DNA of 10,813 nucleotides, taken from positions 1 through 10,813 of the forward strand of contig JAVBKB010000067.1 in assembly GCA_031554275.1 (NCBI GenBank), read 5' to 3'. A program made the translations under genes and the position numbers. This document shows positions 1-5,989 of the stretch, piece by piece. The stretch's first letter is position 1, and the number at the start of each line of letters is the position of its first letter. The notes under the pieces are model-generated. The model was not told where the DNA came from. It saw only the letters and a program-made list of their open reading frames with translations, and did not search any database. The DNA comes from JAVBKB01 sp031554275 (GTDB taxonomy: Bacteria > Bacillota > Bacilli > JARBTR01).

Positions 1-115
1 CCTAAATGAAAATGGCATCGTTGAACGCGGCGTACATGAAGACCTCCTTAAATTAGAGGGCCTCTATGCAAAGTATTATAAGATGCAATTCGAAAAAATG
101 GATCTAACAATCTAG
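1..115 (+). CDS. ABC transporter ATP-binding protein, C-terminal end (partial)
   Basis: The window opens inside a reading frame (codons from base 2) that ends at TAG 113-115. The 37 visible residues include NGIVERGVHEDLL and, further on, LYAKYYKMQF. This is the typical tail of exporter-type (membrane domain plus ATPase) ABC proteins, where the part just after the D-loop/H-loop region reads G-x-I-V-E-x-G-x-H-x-x-L-L followed by GLYAxLYxxQF. Such proteins act as dimers in the cytoplasmic membrane and export lipids, drugs or peptides; the substrate cannot be told from this fragment. Walker A, signature and Walker B motifs lie outside the window. In many Bacilli the gene before rplM is truA, so an exporter here is a departure from common gene order. 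Family call is firm, specific function unknown. Confidence 0.8.
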   Translation, partial: LNENGIVERGVHEDLLKLEGLYAKYYKMQFEKMDLTI

Positions 116-374
116 GTGTTGAAGAAAGCTGAGTAAAGAGGAAGTTGAAATGAGAGTGAAGAAAAAAGGCGCAAGGGAAAATTGGAACAGGAATGAACAC
201 CTTAGTGAAACTGGATAAGGTGAAACAAAACGACTAGCGAAAGTGGAGATTTAAAAACACCCGAAATTAGCGCTGAAACGACTGAAGAAAGTCCTAATTG
301 ATGTGCAAAGTATATTAGAAGAAGATATTTTTTTGAAATTGGGCTAAATTAACCACACAACTCTTCCGTGTGTG
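116..374. other. Intergenic region, purine-rich, no supported gene
   Basis: Between the ABC gene and the rplM promoter, bases 116-340 are strikingly rich in A and G on the + strand. Only short open stretches exist, for example ATG 150 (22 codons, with a poor GAGGA-like site) and about 30 codons ending at the TAA near 346. None resembles a protein I know. A small inverted repeat CACACA (354-359) / TGTGTG (369-374) sits directly before the rplM -35 box. No U-tract follows it, so it is not a convincing terminator for the ABC gene. Confidence 0.4.
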
Positions 375-403
375 TTGACTTTGAACCACATTTATTATAA
401 AAT
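375..403 (+). promoter_or_regulatory. Sigma-A-type promoter of rplM-rpsI
   Basis: TTGACT (375-380), a 17-base spacer and TAAAAT (398-403) match the housekeeping promoter well (5/6 in each box). Transcription would start near 410, just before the L13 leader hairpin, giving a leader of about 80 bases. Confidence 0.7.
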
Positions 404-491
404 ACCTTTTGTATGTGAACCACGAAGTTAGCCCCGGAAACTAATTCGTGAAACATTAAATAACAAATACGAATATTTCAGGAGGTTGACT
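404..491 (+). promoter_or_regulatory. L13 leader-like autoregulatory hairpin upstream of rplM
   Basis: The leader contains CACGAA (421-426) pairing with TTCGTG (445-450), continued inward by TTAG (428-431) with CTAA (441-444). This gives a ten-pair stem with one bulged G (427) and a nine-base loop, CCCCGGAAA. Position, size and gene fit the ribosomal L13 leader known from Bacilli (Rfam family L13_leader), thought to let L13 limit its own operon. The identification rests on context and visible pairing; I could not run a covariance search. The rplM ribosome binding site AGGAGG (480-485) ends the leader. Confidence 0.65.
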
Positions 492-929
492 ATGCGATCT
501 ACATTCATGGCAAATGAAAGCAATATCGAACGTAAGTGGTACGTAGTTGATGCTGCAGAACAAAGACTTGGACGTCTGGCATCTGAAGTAGCAACAATTT
601 TGCGAGGAAAACACAAACCAACATTCACTCCACACGTGGACTGTGGAGATCATGTAATCATTATTAATGCAAGTCAAATCGAACTTACAGGTAAGAAATT
701 AACTGATAAGATTTACTACCGTCACAGTATGTACCCAGGTGGCTTGAAGCAAAGAACAGCACTAGAAATGAGAACAAACTACTCTGAGAGAATGCTTGAA
801 TTAGCGATCAAAGGCATGTTGCCGAAAGGTCGTCTAGGAGCACAAATGTTCAGAAAGTTAAATGTCTATGCTGGTAACGAGCATCCACATCAAGCACAAA
901 AACCTGAAGTATTAGAGCTGAAAGGTTAA
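492..929 (+). CDS. rplM: 50S ribosomal protein L13
   Basis: A 145-residue protein of the usual Bacilli length for L13 (uL13), an early-assembling protein of the large ribosomal subunit. Recognisable stretches are IERKWYVVDA near residue 12, LGRLASEVATILRGKHKP at about 26-43, DHVIIINA, IELTGKKLTDKIYYRH and MLPKGRLG, ending in EHPHQAQKPEV. ATG 492 is chosen as the start because AGGAGG ends six bases before it and the N-terminus MRSTFMANESNIERKW matches the family (Bacillus MRTTPMANASTIERKW). A TTG at 486 is also in frame but lies against the ribosome binding site. It is followed 15 bases later by rpsI, the normal order for the operon, and is probably controlled by the leader hairpin just upstream. 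Confidence 0.98.
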   Translation: MRSTFMANESNIERKWYVVDAAEQRLGRLASEVATILRGKHKPTFTPHVDCGDHVIIINASQIELTGKKLTDKIYYRHSMYPGGLKQRTALEMRTNYSERMLELAIKGMLPKGRLGAQMFRKLNVYAGNEHPHQAQKPEVLELKG

Positions 930-944
930 TAGGGGGAAACTGAC

Positions 945-1337
945 ATGACACAAACACAATTTATTGGTACTGGCAGACGTAAGAGTTCAGTCGCTCGTGT
1001 ACGTTTAACACCAGGCTCAGGAGCAATCACAATTAACGATCGTGACATCGAAAACTATATTCCGTTTGCAACACTTCGTGAAGTTGTGAAGCAACCACTA
1101 AATGTTACTAATAATCTAACTACTTATGATGTATCAGTTAACGTTTTTGGTGGAGGATACACTGGTCAAGCTGGTGCAATTCGTCATGGTATCGCGCGTG
1201 CGCTACTTCTTGTAGATGCTGAATACCGTGGAGATTTAAAGAAAGCCGGACTACTTACTCGTGACCCAAGAATGAAGGAACGTAAGAAATACGGACTTAA
1301 GGGCGCACGTAAGGCTCCTCAGTTCTCAAAGCGTTAA
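945..1337 (+). CDS. rpsI: 30S ribosomal protein S9
   Basis: A 130-residue S9 (uS9) protein, full length for Bacilli. S9 lies in the head of the small subunit, and its basic C-terminal tail reaches toward the P-site tRNA. Diagnostic stretches are GTGRRKSSVARVRL at residues 8-21, NYIPFATLREVVKQPL, GGGYTGQAGAIRHGIARALL in the middle, then LLTRDPRMKERKKYGLKGAR and the tail APQFSKR. AGGGGG at 931-936 lies eight bases before ATG 945. It is co-transcribed with rplM, and the terminator at 1352 closes the operon. Nothing unusual is seen. Confidence 0.98.
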   Translation: MTQTQFIGTGRRKSSVARVRLTPGSGAITINDRDIENYIPFATLREVVKQPLNVTNNLTTYDVSVNVFGGGYTGQAGAIRHGIARALLLVDAEYRGDLKKAGLLTRDPRMKERKKYGLKGARKAPQFSKR

Positions 1338-1351
1338 TACGACGAATTTTC

Positions 1352-1386
1352 AAGGCCTCATCCAATTTGGGTGGGGTCTTTTTTTA
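1352..1386 (+). terminator. Intrinsic terminator of rplM-rpsI
   Basis: Arm 1352-1363 (AAGGCCTCATCC) pairs with 1369-1380 (GGGTGGGGTCTT), with three G-U pairs and a five-base loop, followed by a run of T. It lies 14 bases after the rpsI stop. Its core closely resembles the terminator at 3791. Confidence 0.9.
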
Positions 1387-1511
1387 TTCGAGAATAGAGT
1401 TCTGGACAGTATTCTTCGTGTTTCAATAATTGAAATTTAGTAATGAGGGTGTTGGAAGAAAAGATGTTCTGATGAAACAGGAATCTTAGCGAGTTTTAAG
1501 TCGCATTTCTA

Positions 1512-1539
1512 TCGACAATTAGGGATACTTCGTCATAAT
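1512..1539 (+). promoter_or_regulatory. Probable sigma-A promoter of the ECF sigma / anti-sigma operon
   Basis: TCGACA (1512-1517), a 16-base spacer and CATAAT (1534-1539) each match the housekeeping boxes at five of six positions. The transcript would carry an untranslated leader of about 85 bases before GTG 1632. A TGAAAC motif at 1473-1478 resembles an ECF-type -35, but no CGTC-like box lies at the right distance, so self-regulation is not supported from sequence. Confidence 0.45.
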
Positions 1540-1631
1540 TTCCTAGGAGTGAACTCTTATATCTTAAAAAAGAAATATTTTTTGCAGTAAATCAATAGGC
1601 TAATGGATATTACTAGTGAAGGAGGTTCGAA

Positions 1632-2126
1632 GTGAACAATAGCGCGCTAGATTACCACAAGGAAATTATTACAAGATATTCGGACATGGTACACACTCTT
1701 GCCTTCTCACAGCTAAAGAATCGAGTTGATGCTGATGATGTTTTTCAAGAAGTTTTTCTTCAATTTATCAAATCTAATAAACAGTTCGAAAGTGAAGAGC
1801 ATTGCAAGGCATGGCTCATCAGAGTAACGATAAATTGTTGCAAAAAACTATGGCGCTCAGCATGGTTTCGCAATACAGCCCCTCTAGAAGATAATCTGGA
1901 ATCTACCTTAAAACAAGAAAAGAGCGAGGTGTATTACGCCATTATGGAGTTGCCATTGAAATATCGTACTGTGATCCATTTATTCTATCGAGAAGGTATG
2001 TCAGTTACCGAAATTAGCAAAACACTTGAAAAAGGCGAATCAACCATTACCTCACAGCTTACTCGAGCAAGAAAATTACTAAGAAAAATATTAAAGGAGG
2101 AATACGATTTTGAAGAAGCTAGGTGA
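1632..2126 (+). CDS. ECF-type RNA polymerase sigma factor
   Basis: A 164-residue sigma-70 family protein of the short extracytoplasmic-function class, which directs RNA polymerase to a small regulon when an envelope signal releases it. Region 2 covers about residues 8-75, with the core-binding and -10-reading motif DADDVFQEVFLQF at 33-45 and FESEEHCKAWLIRVTINCCKKLWRS after it. Region 4 covers about 98-152, with ELPLKYRTVIHLFYREGMSVTEIS and a helix-turn-helix ending in STITSQLTRARKLLRK. Region 3 is absent, as expected for this class. Translation starts at GTG 1632, five bases after GGAGGT. The end overlaps the next gene by 17 bases, implying coupled translation and that the downstream membrane protein is its partner anti-sigma factor. 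The regulon is not predictable here. Confidence 0.93.
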   Translation: MNNSALDYHKEIITRYSDMVHTLAFSQLKNRVDADDVFQEVFLQFIKSNKQFESEEHCKAWLIRVTINCCKKLWRSAWFRNTAPLEDNLESTLKQEKSEVYYAIMELPLKYRTVIHLFYREGMSVTEISKTLEKGESTITSQLTRARKLLRKILKEEYDFEEAR

Positions 2127-3639
2127 TCAATACAAGAAAGATACATCCTATGAGCTCGACAACGCACTTCTTCAAAGTACGTTGAAAAAAATGACTATGA
2201 GCGAACAAACAAAATCACAACCACAAAGAAGATTGAAAATGGGCATAGTAACAGGGATTGTTGCAATTCTAGCCCTTACTGCTACAACAGGATACGCATA
2301 TGTCAACGAAATTGGACCCTTCAAATCTACTTATAGAGCGCATACTGATAAAAGTGTACAAAATAATAGCATTAATCAAGTGATAACTAGCAAAAATTTA
2401 AAAGTAACAGTGAAAAATTATTTCGGAGATCCAACTGACGCCTATATCTCATTTGACGTGGAGACAACAGATGGATCGCCATTACAAACGAATGAAAAGG
2501 ACAGACAATCTGAATTTGCTCGTGTCGGTTTCAATAAAGTGTATTTGCTCTGTGAAGGGGAAAAATACGACCTAATGACACTTCGAACTGACGATCCGAA
2601 TAACAATCAAAAGGCATCCTACGAAGCCATTGTTCTGAATAATTTTGATGGTAAAGAAGTAGAGTTAGTATTCAAAGACTTCAATGATGAAGTCATGACC
2701 ACTTCAGATATCGGTTTTAAATTTAACAACCTTGCAGAACTATATGGACAAGCGACACCTGCGACTGAGAAAGATTTTACTGCAGTTCCTGCAGTTCTAG
2801 ATCCTGAAGATGACGACTATGCAGAACTTTCAAAAGACCCTGTTGCCTATTATAAATTTGCAGCTGGTCAATTGCATATTCCTTTCTCAAGTCAGTATCC
2901 AGAAGCATTTGTGGATAATATCGGATTCCATAAAATGTCGGGTATTAGGTTGGATAAGGCAGAAGGGCTATTTATCAGCATTACCCCTGGGAACGAAAAG
3001 AATGCTGAAGCTATTAAAAATCTAGGTTTTAAGAGTATAAAAGAAAATACACCTGTTAATTCATTCTATGGAGAAGGGTATGAGTACGAAACAAATCAAC
3101 AACCTTTTGTGCAAGAAGATGGTAGAATTATCTTATTACTAGAAAATGGGTTGCCAGGGTATACACAAGCTCATCTTTACTCTGAACATCAAACAACAGC
3201 AGCAGATTTAGAACATTTCACCATAACAACTGAACCAACGTATTCAAAAAGAGCAGTATATTCAGGTACCATGCTCACAAAAATCAAAATGAAATTAATA
3301 GACACAACGAGTACCTTCAGTGTGGACAAATCATTTTCTTATGAAGGCATTGACATGAAAGTGGATGAAATCACTCTCTCAAATGAAAACTTAACAATAA
3401 AGTCGCATCGTAATGACATGAAGGAAATTGAAGACGTAGCAACATTTATCATGAAGGATGGAACTGAGGAAGAGACAGGTCCTAATGGGCGTGTAACACT
3501 AGATGGAGCAGTAATTGTAAATGAAGGTCAAGCTGGAACAGATGAGTATCTAATCACATTTACAGTTCCCAAAAGTGTAACTGATCCGGATCAAGTTGCG
3601 GCTGTGAAGGTATGGGGAATGACTTTTGAATTGAAGTAA
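2110..3639 (+). CDS. Membrane-anchored DUF4179-type protein, probable anti-sigma factor
   Basis: A 509-residue protein starting at TTG 2110, nine bases after AAAGGAGG (2093-2100), inside the end of the sigma gene. Residues 1-43 are hydrophilic and probably cytoplasmic, 44-65 form one transmembrane helix (MGIVTGIVAILALTATTGYA), and the remaining 440 residues are predicted outside the membrane. The stretch just after the helix (NEIGPFKST, then NQVITSKNLKVTVKNYFGD) resembles the DUF4179 domain found in proteins encoded next to ECF sigma factors in Firmicutes. The C-terminal part (about 395-509) looks like a beta-sandwich, as in DUF5643-like tails. The cytoplasmic part has no zinc-binding HxxxCxxC motif, so it is not a classical ZAS-type anti-sigma. 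The anti-sigma role is inferred from gene overlap and topology; the outer domain may sense an envelope signal. Confidence 0.8.
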   Translation: MKKLGDQYKKDTSYELDNALLQSTLKKMTMSEQTKSQPQRRLKMGIVTGIVAILALTATTGYAYVNEIGPFKSTYRAHTDKSVQNNSINQVITSKNLKVTVKNYFGDPTDAYISFDVETTDGSPLQTNEKDRQSEFARVGFNKVYLLCEGEKYDLMTLRTDDPNNNQKASYEAIVLNNFDGKEVELVFKDFNDEVMTTSDIGFKFNNLAELYGQATPATEKDFTAVPAVLDPEDDDYAELSKDPVAYYKFAAGQLHIPFSSQYPEAFVDNIGFHKMSGIRLDKAEGLFISITPGNEKNAEAIKNLGFKSIKENTPVNSFYGEGYEYETNQQPFVQEDGRIILLLENGLPGYTQAHLYSEHQTTAADLEHFTITTEPTYSKRAVYSGTMLTKIKMKLIDTTSTFSVDKSFSYEGIDMKVDEITLSNENLTIKSHRNDMKEIEDVATFIMKDGTEEETGPNGRVTLDGAVIVNEGQAGTDEYLITFTVPKSVTDPDQVAAVKVWGMTFELK

Positions 3640-3784
3640 AAACAGATCAAATCTATCGCTTTGTTAATATCGTTATAGATTAACTGCTAACTTCTGAGTC
3701 GAAATTTCAGCATGATTTTGCTGTTAAGCAAATACATCAAAACTCATCAGAATCTGTGTACACATTCTTTAAAAGTTAATCAAG

Positions 3785-4053
3785 TCATTCAAGGCCTCGC
3801 CCAATTTTGGGCGAAGCCTTTTTAAAATTCTGTCTATCAGCATCAACTATCACCGCATTCAGAATGACCATCTCTTCACGCTGCGTTTTATAAAAATCAT
3901 GTTATCTTAAATTTTTGTTCTTCTAACTCGTGAACAATAAACCTCATGTCAAAATCTTGGTTAAATATTTCTTCTGTTTATCAAAACTTTCGGATCGGCA
4001 AATACAGCAGTTGCTTCAACTCTCCAAATTATTACCAGAATGTGATAATGCGC
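3785..4053 (-). pseudogene. Possible decayed minus-strand coding remnant, unidentified
   Basis: The 3640-4221 gap contains no intact gene. On the minus strand, three short open stretches follow one another in different frames: 4053-3961 (contains VEATAVFADPKVLINRR), 3977-3897 (contains IFNQDFDMRFIVHELEEQKF) and 3901-3785 (contains TQREEMVILNAVIVDADR). The first and second overlap by 17 bases and the second and third by 5. Their composition looks protein-like, and one-base shifts would join them, so this may be an old frameshifted gene. I recognise no family, each piece is only 26-38 codons, and the last runs through the terminator at 3791, so chance is a real alternative. Confidence 0.2.
3791..3824 (+). 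terminator. Intrinsic terminator after the sigma / anti-sigma operon
   Basis: AAGGC-C-TCGCCCA (3791-3803) pairs with TGGGCGA-A-GCCTT (3808-3820), interrupted by one C-A mismatch, with a four-base loop and then TTT. It lies about 150 bases after the stop codon at 3639. The 3640-3790 stretch before it holds no gene. Confidence 0.88.
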
Positions 4054-4124
4054 TTAAGTCAATAATTCCAGAGATATATTGTCATAATCTCGGAGTCTTT
4101 TAGTATATTTTCCTACTAGCTTTC

Positions 4125-4133
4125 TGCTATTAT
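4125..4133 (+). promoter_or_regulatory. Extended -10 promoter candidate for the DUF5011 gene
   Basis: TGCTATTAT at 4125-4133 has the extended -10 form TGnTATTAT. No good -35 box lies 16-18 bases upstream. The leader before ATG 4231 would be about 90 bases and contains a strong but unused-looking AGGAGGGG at 4141-4148. Confidence 0.4.
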
Positions 4134-4230
4134 ATTGGAAAGGAGGGGATTGCACATCGATGTATGATAATAGTAACTTTTTTTTCAATTATTCTAAAAA
4201 GGATTAACCTATACTAAGGGAGTGTTTTTA

Positions 4231-5586
4231 ATGGAGAGGATATCTTTAAAACGTTTAACTATTACCGCTGTACTATTTTTGGTAGCTATTCTAGGTTTCG
4301 TAGCATCGTCCAATCTTAACTCTGTAGAAGCAGCAGGGCAACCACCGTCTATTGTTGGTGTCGGTGATAAATCAGTTGTCATGTCCGGAAGCCCTTCCAA
4401 TCCGAATAATGAATATTTTTTACCGATGCTTTATGTGAAAGCAACTGATGCAGTGGATGGCGACATTACGAATAAAGTTATTGTAACAGGGGAAGTGAAT
4501 ACTAAAGTTCCTGGTGTGTATCCTATAACATATTCGGTTACAAATTCACTTGGTTTAACGACAACTGTTACTAGAAATATTACAATGGTTGATAACGTTG
4601 CGCCAACTATTATTGGTGCATTTTCAAAAGCAAATCTTAAAATTAGTAGTTTGAATTACAAACCAGGTAAGAACGTGACTGTGATTGATAATGTCGATGG
4701 CGACATCACAAATAAGCTAGTTATCGACTACCCAGCAAACTATGATTTGAATGTCCCAGGTGTCTATTCACTTACTTTCTCTGCAACTGATGCAGCAGGT
4801 AATAGAGGTTATTGTGTACGTAGTGTCACTGTAATCGGCGCTCAGTTCGGACTAGATCAAGTACCCACAATTACAGGGGCAGACGATATCATTATCAAAA
4901 CAAACTCGACATTCGATTATCTTGCTGGTGTAAAAGCAAATGATTTAGAAGATGGCGATATTACAAGATTTAATGAGTACAGCGGAACAGTGGACACAAA
5001 AGTAAATAAGACATACCAGATTACGTATAGAGTCGAAGATAGTGCTGGTAATGTTACAACCAAAATTAGAAATGTAAGGGTAGCAAGCGGTACTACTCTT
5101 CTAGGTGTTGGTAATAAATCAGTTGTAATGTCAGGCAGTCCTTCTAACCCAAACAATGAATATTTTCTCTCGTTACTTTATGTAACGGCGAAAGATCCAC
5201 TTGATGGCGATATCACGGATAAAATTGTTGTCACGGGGGCAGTAAATACGAAGGTTCCAGGTGTTTACCTGTTAACTTATACAGTTACAAACTCACTTGG
5301 ATTAACGACAACAGTTGTAAGAGAGATCACAATGGTGGACGATATTAAACCTGTTATTTCAGGGATTAATTCAGTAGCAAATCATAAAGCAGGTACACCA
5401 TATAATCCAATTGCGAATGCGGTAGTTATTGATAATGTCGATGGTGATATTACGTCTAAGTTAATAGTTGAGTACCCAGCGAATTATGACTTAAACGTAC
5501 CCGGTGTCTATTCTTTAATATTCACAGCTACAGATGCAGCTGGTAATGTTGGTGTAATAGTTCGCTCCATTACTGTAATAAAATAA
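4231..5586 (+). CDS. Secreted protein of five Ig-like (DUF5011-type) modules
   Basis: A 451-residue protein starting at ATG 4231, eight bases after AAGGGAG; a GTG at 4222 is in frame but lies on that site. It begins with a signal peptide: basic MERISLKR, a hydrophobic core at about 9-25, and a likely cut after VEA near residue 34. The rest is five beta-sandwich modules with the DUF5011 hallmarks D-x-x-D-G-D-I-T, V-P-G-V-Y-x-x-T-Y/F and D-x-A-G-N/S-L-G-L, seen at DAVDGDIT, DNVDGDIT, DLEDGDIT, DPLDGDIT and DNVDGDIT. The order is A-B-C-A'-B', with A-B and A'-B' about 70% identical. No LPxTG sortase signal, S-layer domain or enzyme domain is seen, so it is probably released or loosely wall-bound, perhaps as an adhesive or structural protein. 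Function is inferred from the modules only. It has its own terminator. Confidence 0.85.
   Translation: MERISLKRLTITAVLFLVAILGFVASSNLNSVEAAGQPPSIVGVGDKSVVMSGSPSNPNNEYFLPMLYVKATDAVDGDITNKVIVTGEVNTKVPGVYPITYSVTNSLGLTTTVTRNITMVDNVAPTIIGAFSKANLKISSLNYKPGKNVTVIDNVDGDITNKLVIDYPANYDLNVPGVYSLTFSATDAAGNRGYCVRSVTVIGAQFGLDQVPTITGADDIIIKTNSTFDYLAGVKANDLEDGDITRFNEYSGTVDTKVNKTYQITYRVEDSAGNVTTKIRNVRVASGTTLLGVGNKSVVMSGSPSNPNNEYFLSLLYVTAKDPLDGDITDKIVVTGAVNTKVPGVYLLTYTVTNSLGLTTTVVREITMVDDIKPVISGINSVANHKAGTPYNPIANAVVIDNVDGDITSKLIVEYPANYDLNVPGVYSLIFTATDAAGNVGVIVRSITVIK
4357..4836 (+). repeat. Duplicated two-module block, copy 1 (A-B)
   Basis: Codons for GVGDKSVVMSG through VRSVTVI, 160 codons. It aligns almost without gaps with 5104-5580. 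The stretch SVVMSGSPSNPNNEYFL is identical in both copies, and so is YPANYDLNVPGVYSL. Confidence 0.9.
5104..5580 (+). repeat. Duplicated two-module block, copy 2 (A'-B')
   Basis: Codons for GVGNKSVVMSG through VRSITVI, 159 codons, the end of the protein apart from a final lysine. Many silent third-base differences from copy 1 show the duplication is not recent, while the best-conserved surfaces remain identical at protein level. Confidence 0.9.
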
Positions 5587-5663
5587 TCAGGGTCAGTATC
5601 GGTAATCCGGATTGTATAGCAATCAATCAACACAAACTGGATAAGAAATCATAAAGTATTTTG

Positions 5664-5699
5664 AAGGCTTTCAACCTATATGGTTGAAGGTCTTTTCTA
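5664..5699 (+). terminator. Intrinsic terminator after the DUF5011 gene
   Basis: AAGGCTTTCAACC (5664-5676) pairs with GGTTGAAGGTCTT (5682-5694), with two G-T pairs and the loop TATAT, followed by a short T-rich run. It lies about 80 bases after the stop codon. Confidence 0.88.
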
Positions 5700-5724
5700 A
5701 TGCAGGTCTCTAAGAAGGATGCAA

Positions 5725-5753
5725 TTGCTGTGGAATTTCTGTTAAGATATAAA
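5725..5753 (+). promoter_or_regulatory. Promoter upstream of the nitroreductase gene
   Basis: TTGCTG (5725-5730), a 17-base spacer and TATAAA (5748-5753). A transcript from about 5760 would have a leader of roughly 230 bases before the coding start, unusually long and containing the 5819-5849 hairpin. Confidence 0.55.
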
Positions 5754-5759
5754 TAACAG
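5739..5759 (+). promoter_or_regulatory. Operator-like inverted repeat around the -10 box
   Basis: CTGTTA (5739-5744) and TAACAG (5754-5759) are perfect inverse complements separated by nine bases that contain the -10 TATAAA. A dimeric repressor bound here would block the promoter. The binding protein is unknown, and no regulator gene lies directly beside it. Confidence 0.35.
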
Positions 5760-5818
5760 TGACAGATTTTTGATGAAGCCTGAAGCGGCTAATAAACCCT
5801 TTCCAAAATATCAAGTAA

Positions 5819-5849
5819 TTGAAAACTATTATAGTCTTCTAGTTTTCAA
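5819..5849 (+). repeat. Inverted repeat (hairpin) in the nitroreductase leader
   Basis: TTGAAAACTA (5819-5828) and TAGTTTTCAA (5840-5849) form a perfect ten-pair stem with an 11-base loop. No T-run follows, so it is not a standard terminator. It could be an RNA leader structure or a protein-binding site. Confidence 0.6.
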
Positions 5850-5989
5850 AACAATTAACTTATTTAGCAATGACCTTAGGGTTAAGGCAATATAACGAAC
5901 AATTAAAAGGCATTACCAAAACAAAAATTAAGTACGTTCCAGCATCAAATATTTCAGTGCTTAAACATACTATACTAGGAGAATACATG

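Noticed and set aside
354..374. CACACA/TGTGTG hairpin as terminator of the ABC gene
   Set aside because: Stem of six pairs with no T-run; it lies about 240 bases after the stop codon.
1473..1534. TGAAAC (1473) and CGTC (1531) as an ECF-type autoregulated promoter
   Set aside because: The boxes are over 50 bases apart, far from the 16-17 expected. A sigma-A-like promoter at 1512-1539 explains the region better.
1582..1613. TTGCAG ... TATTAC as promoter for the first sigma gene
   Set aside because: Weak boxes, a 20-base spacer, and the start would fall on the ribosome binding site.
2810..3025. 71-codon + strand frame inside the anti-sigma gene
   Set aside because: A shadow of the long gene in another frame, without a ribosome binding site or recognisable protein features.
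5870..5989. Longer nitroreductase starting at ATG 5870
   Set aside because: No ribosome binding site, and family members begin at the MNILEAIEVRRS segment, which has AGGAG directly before it.
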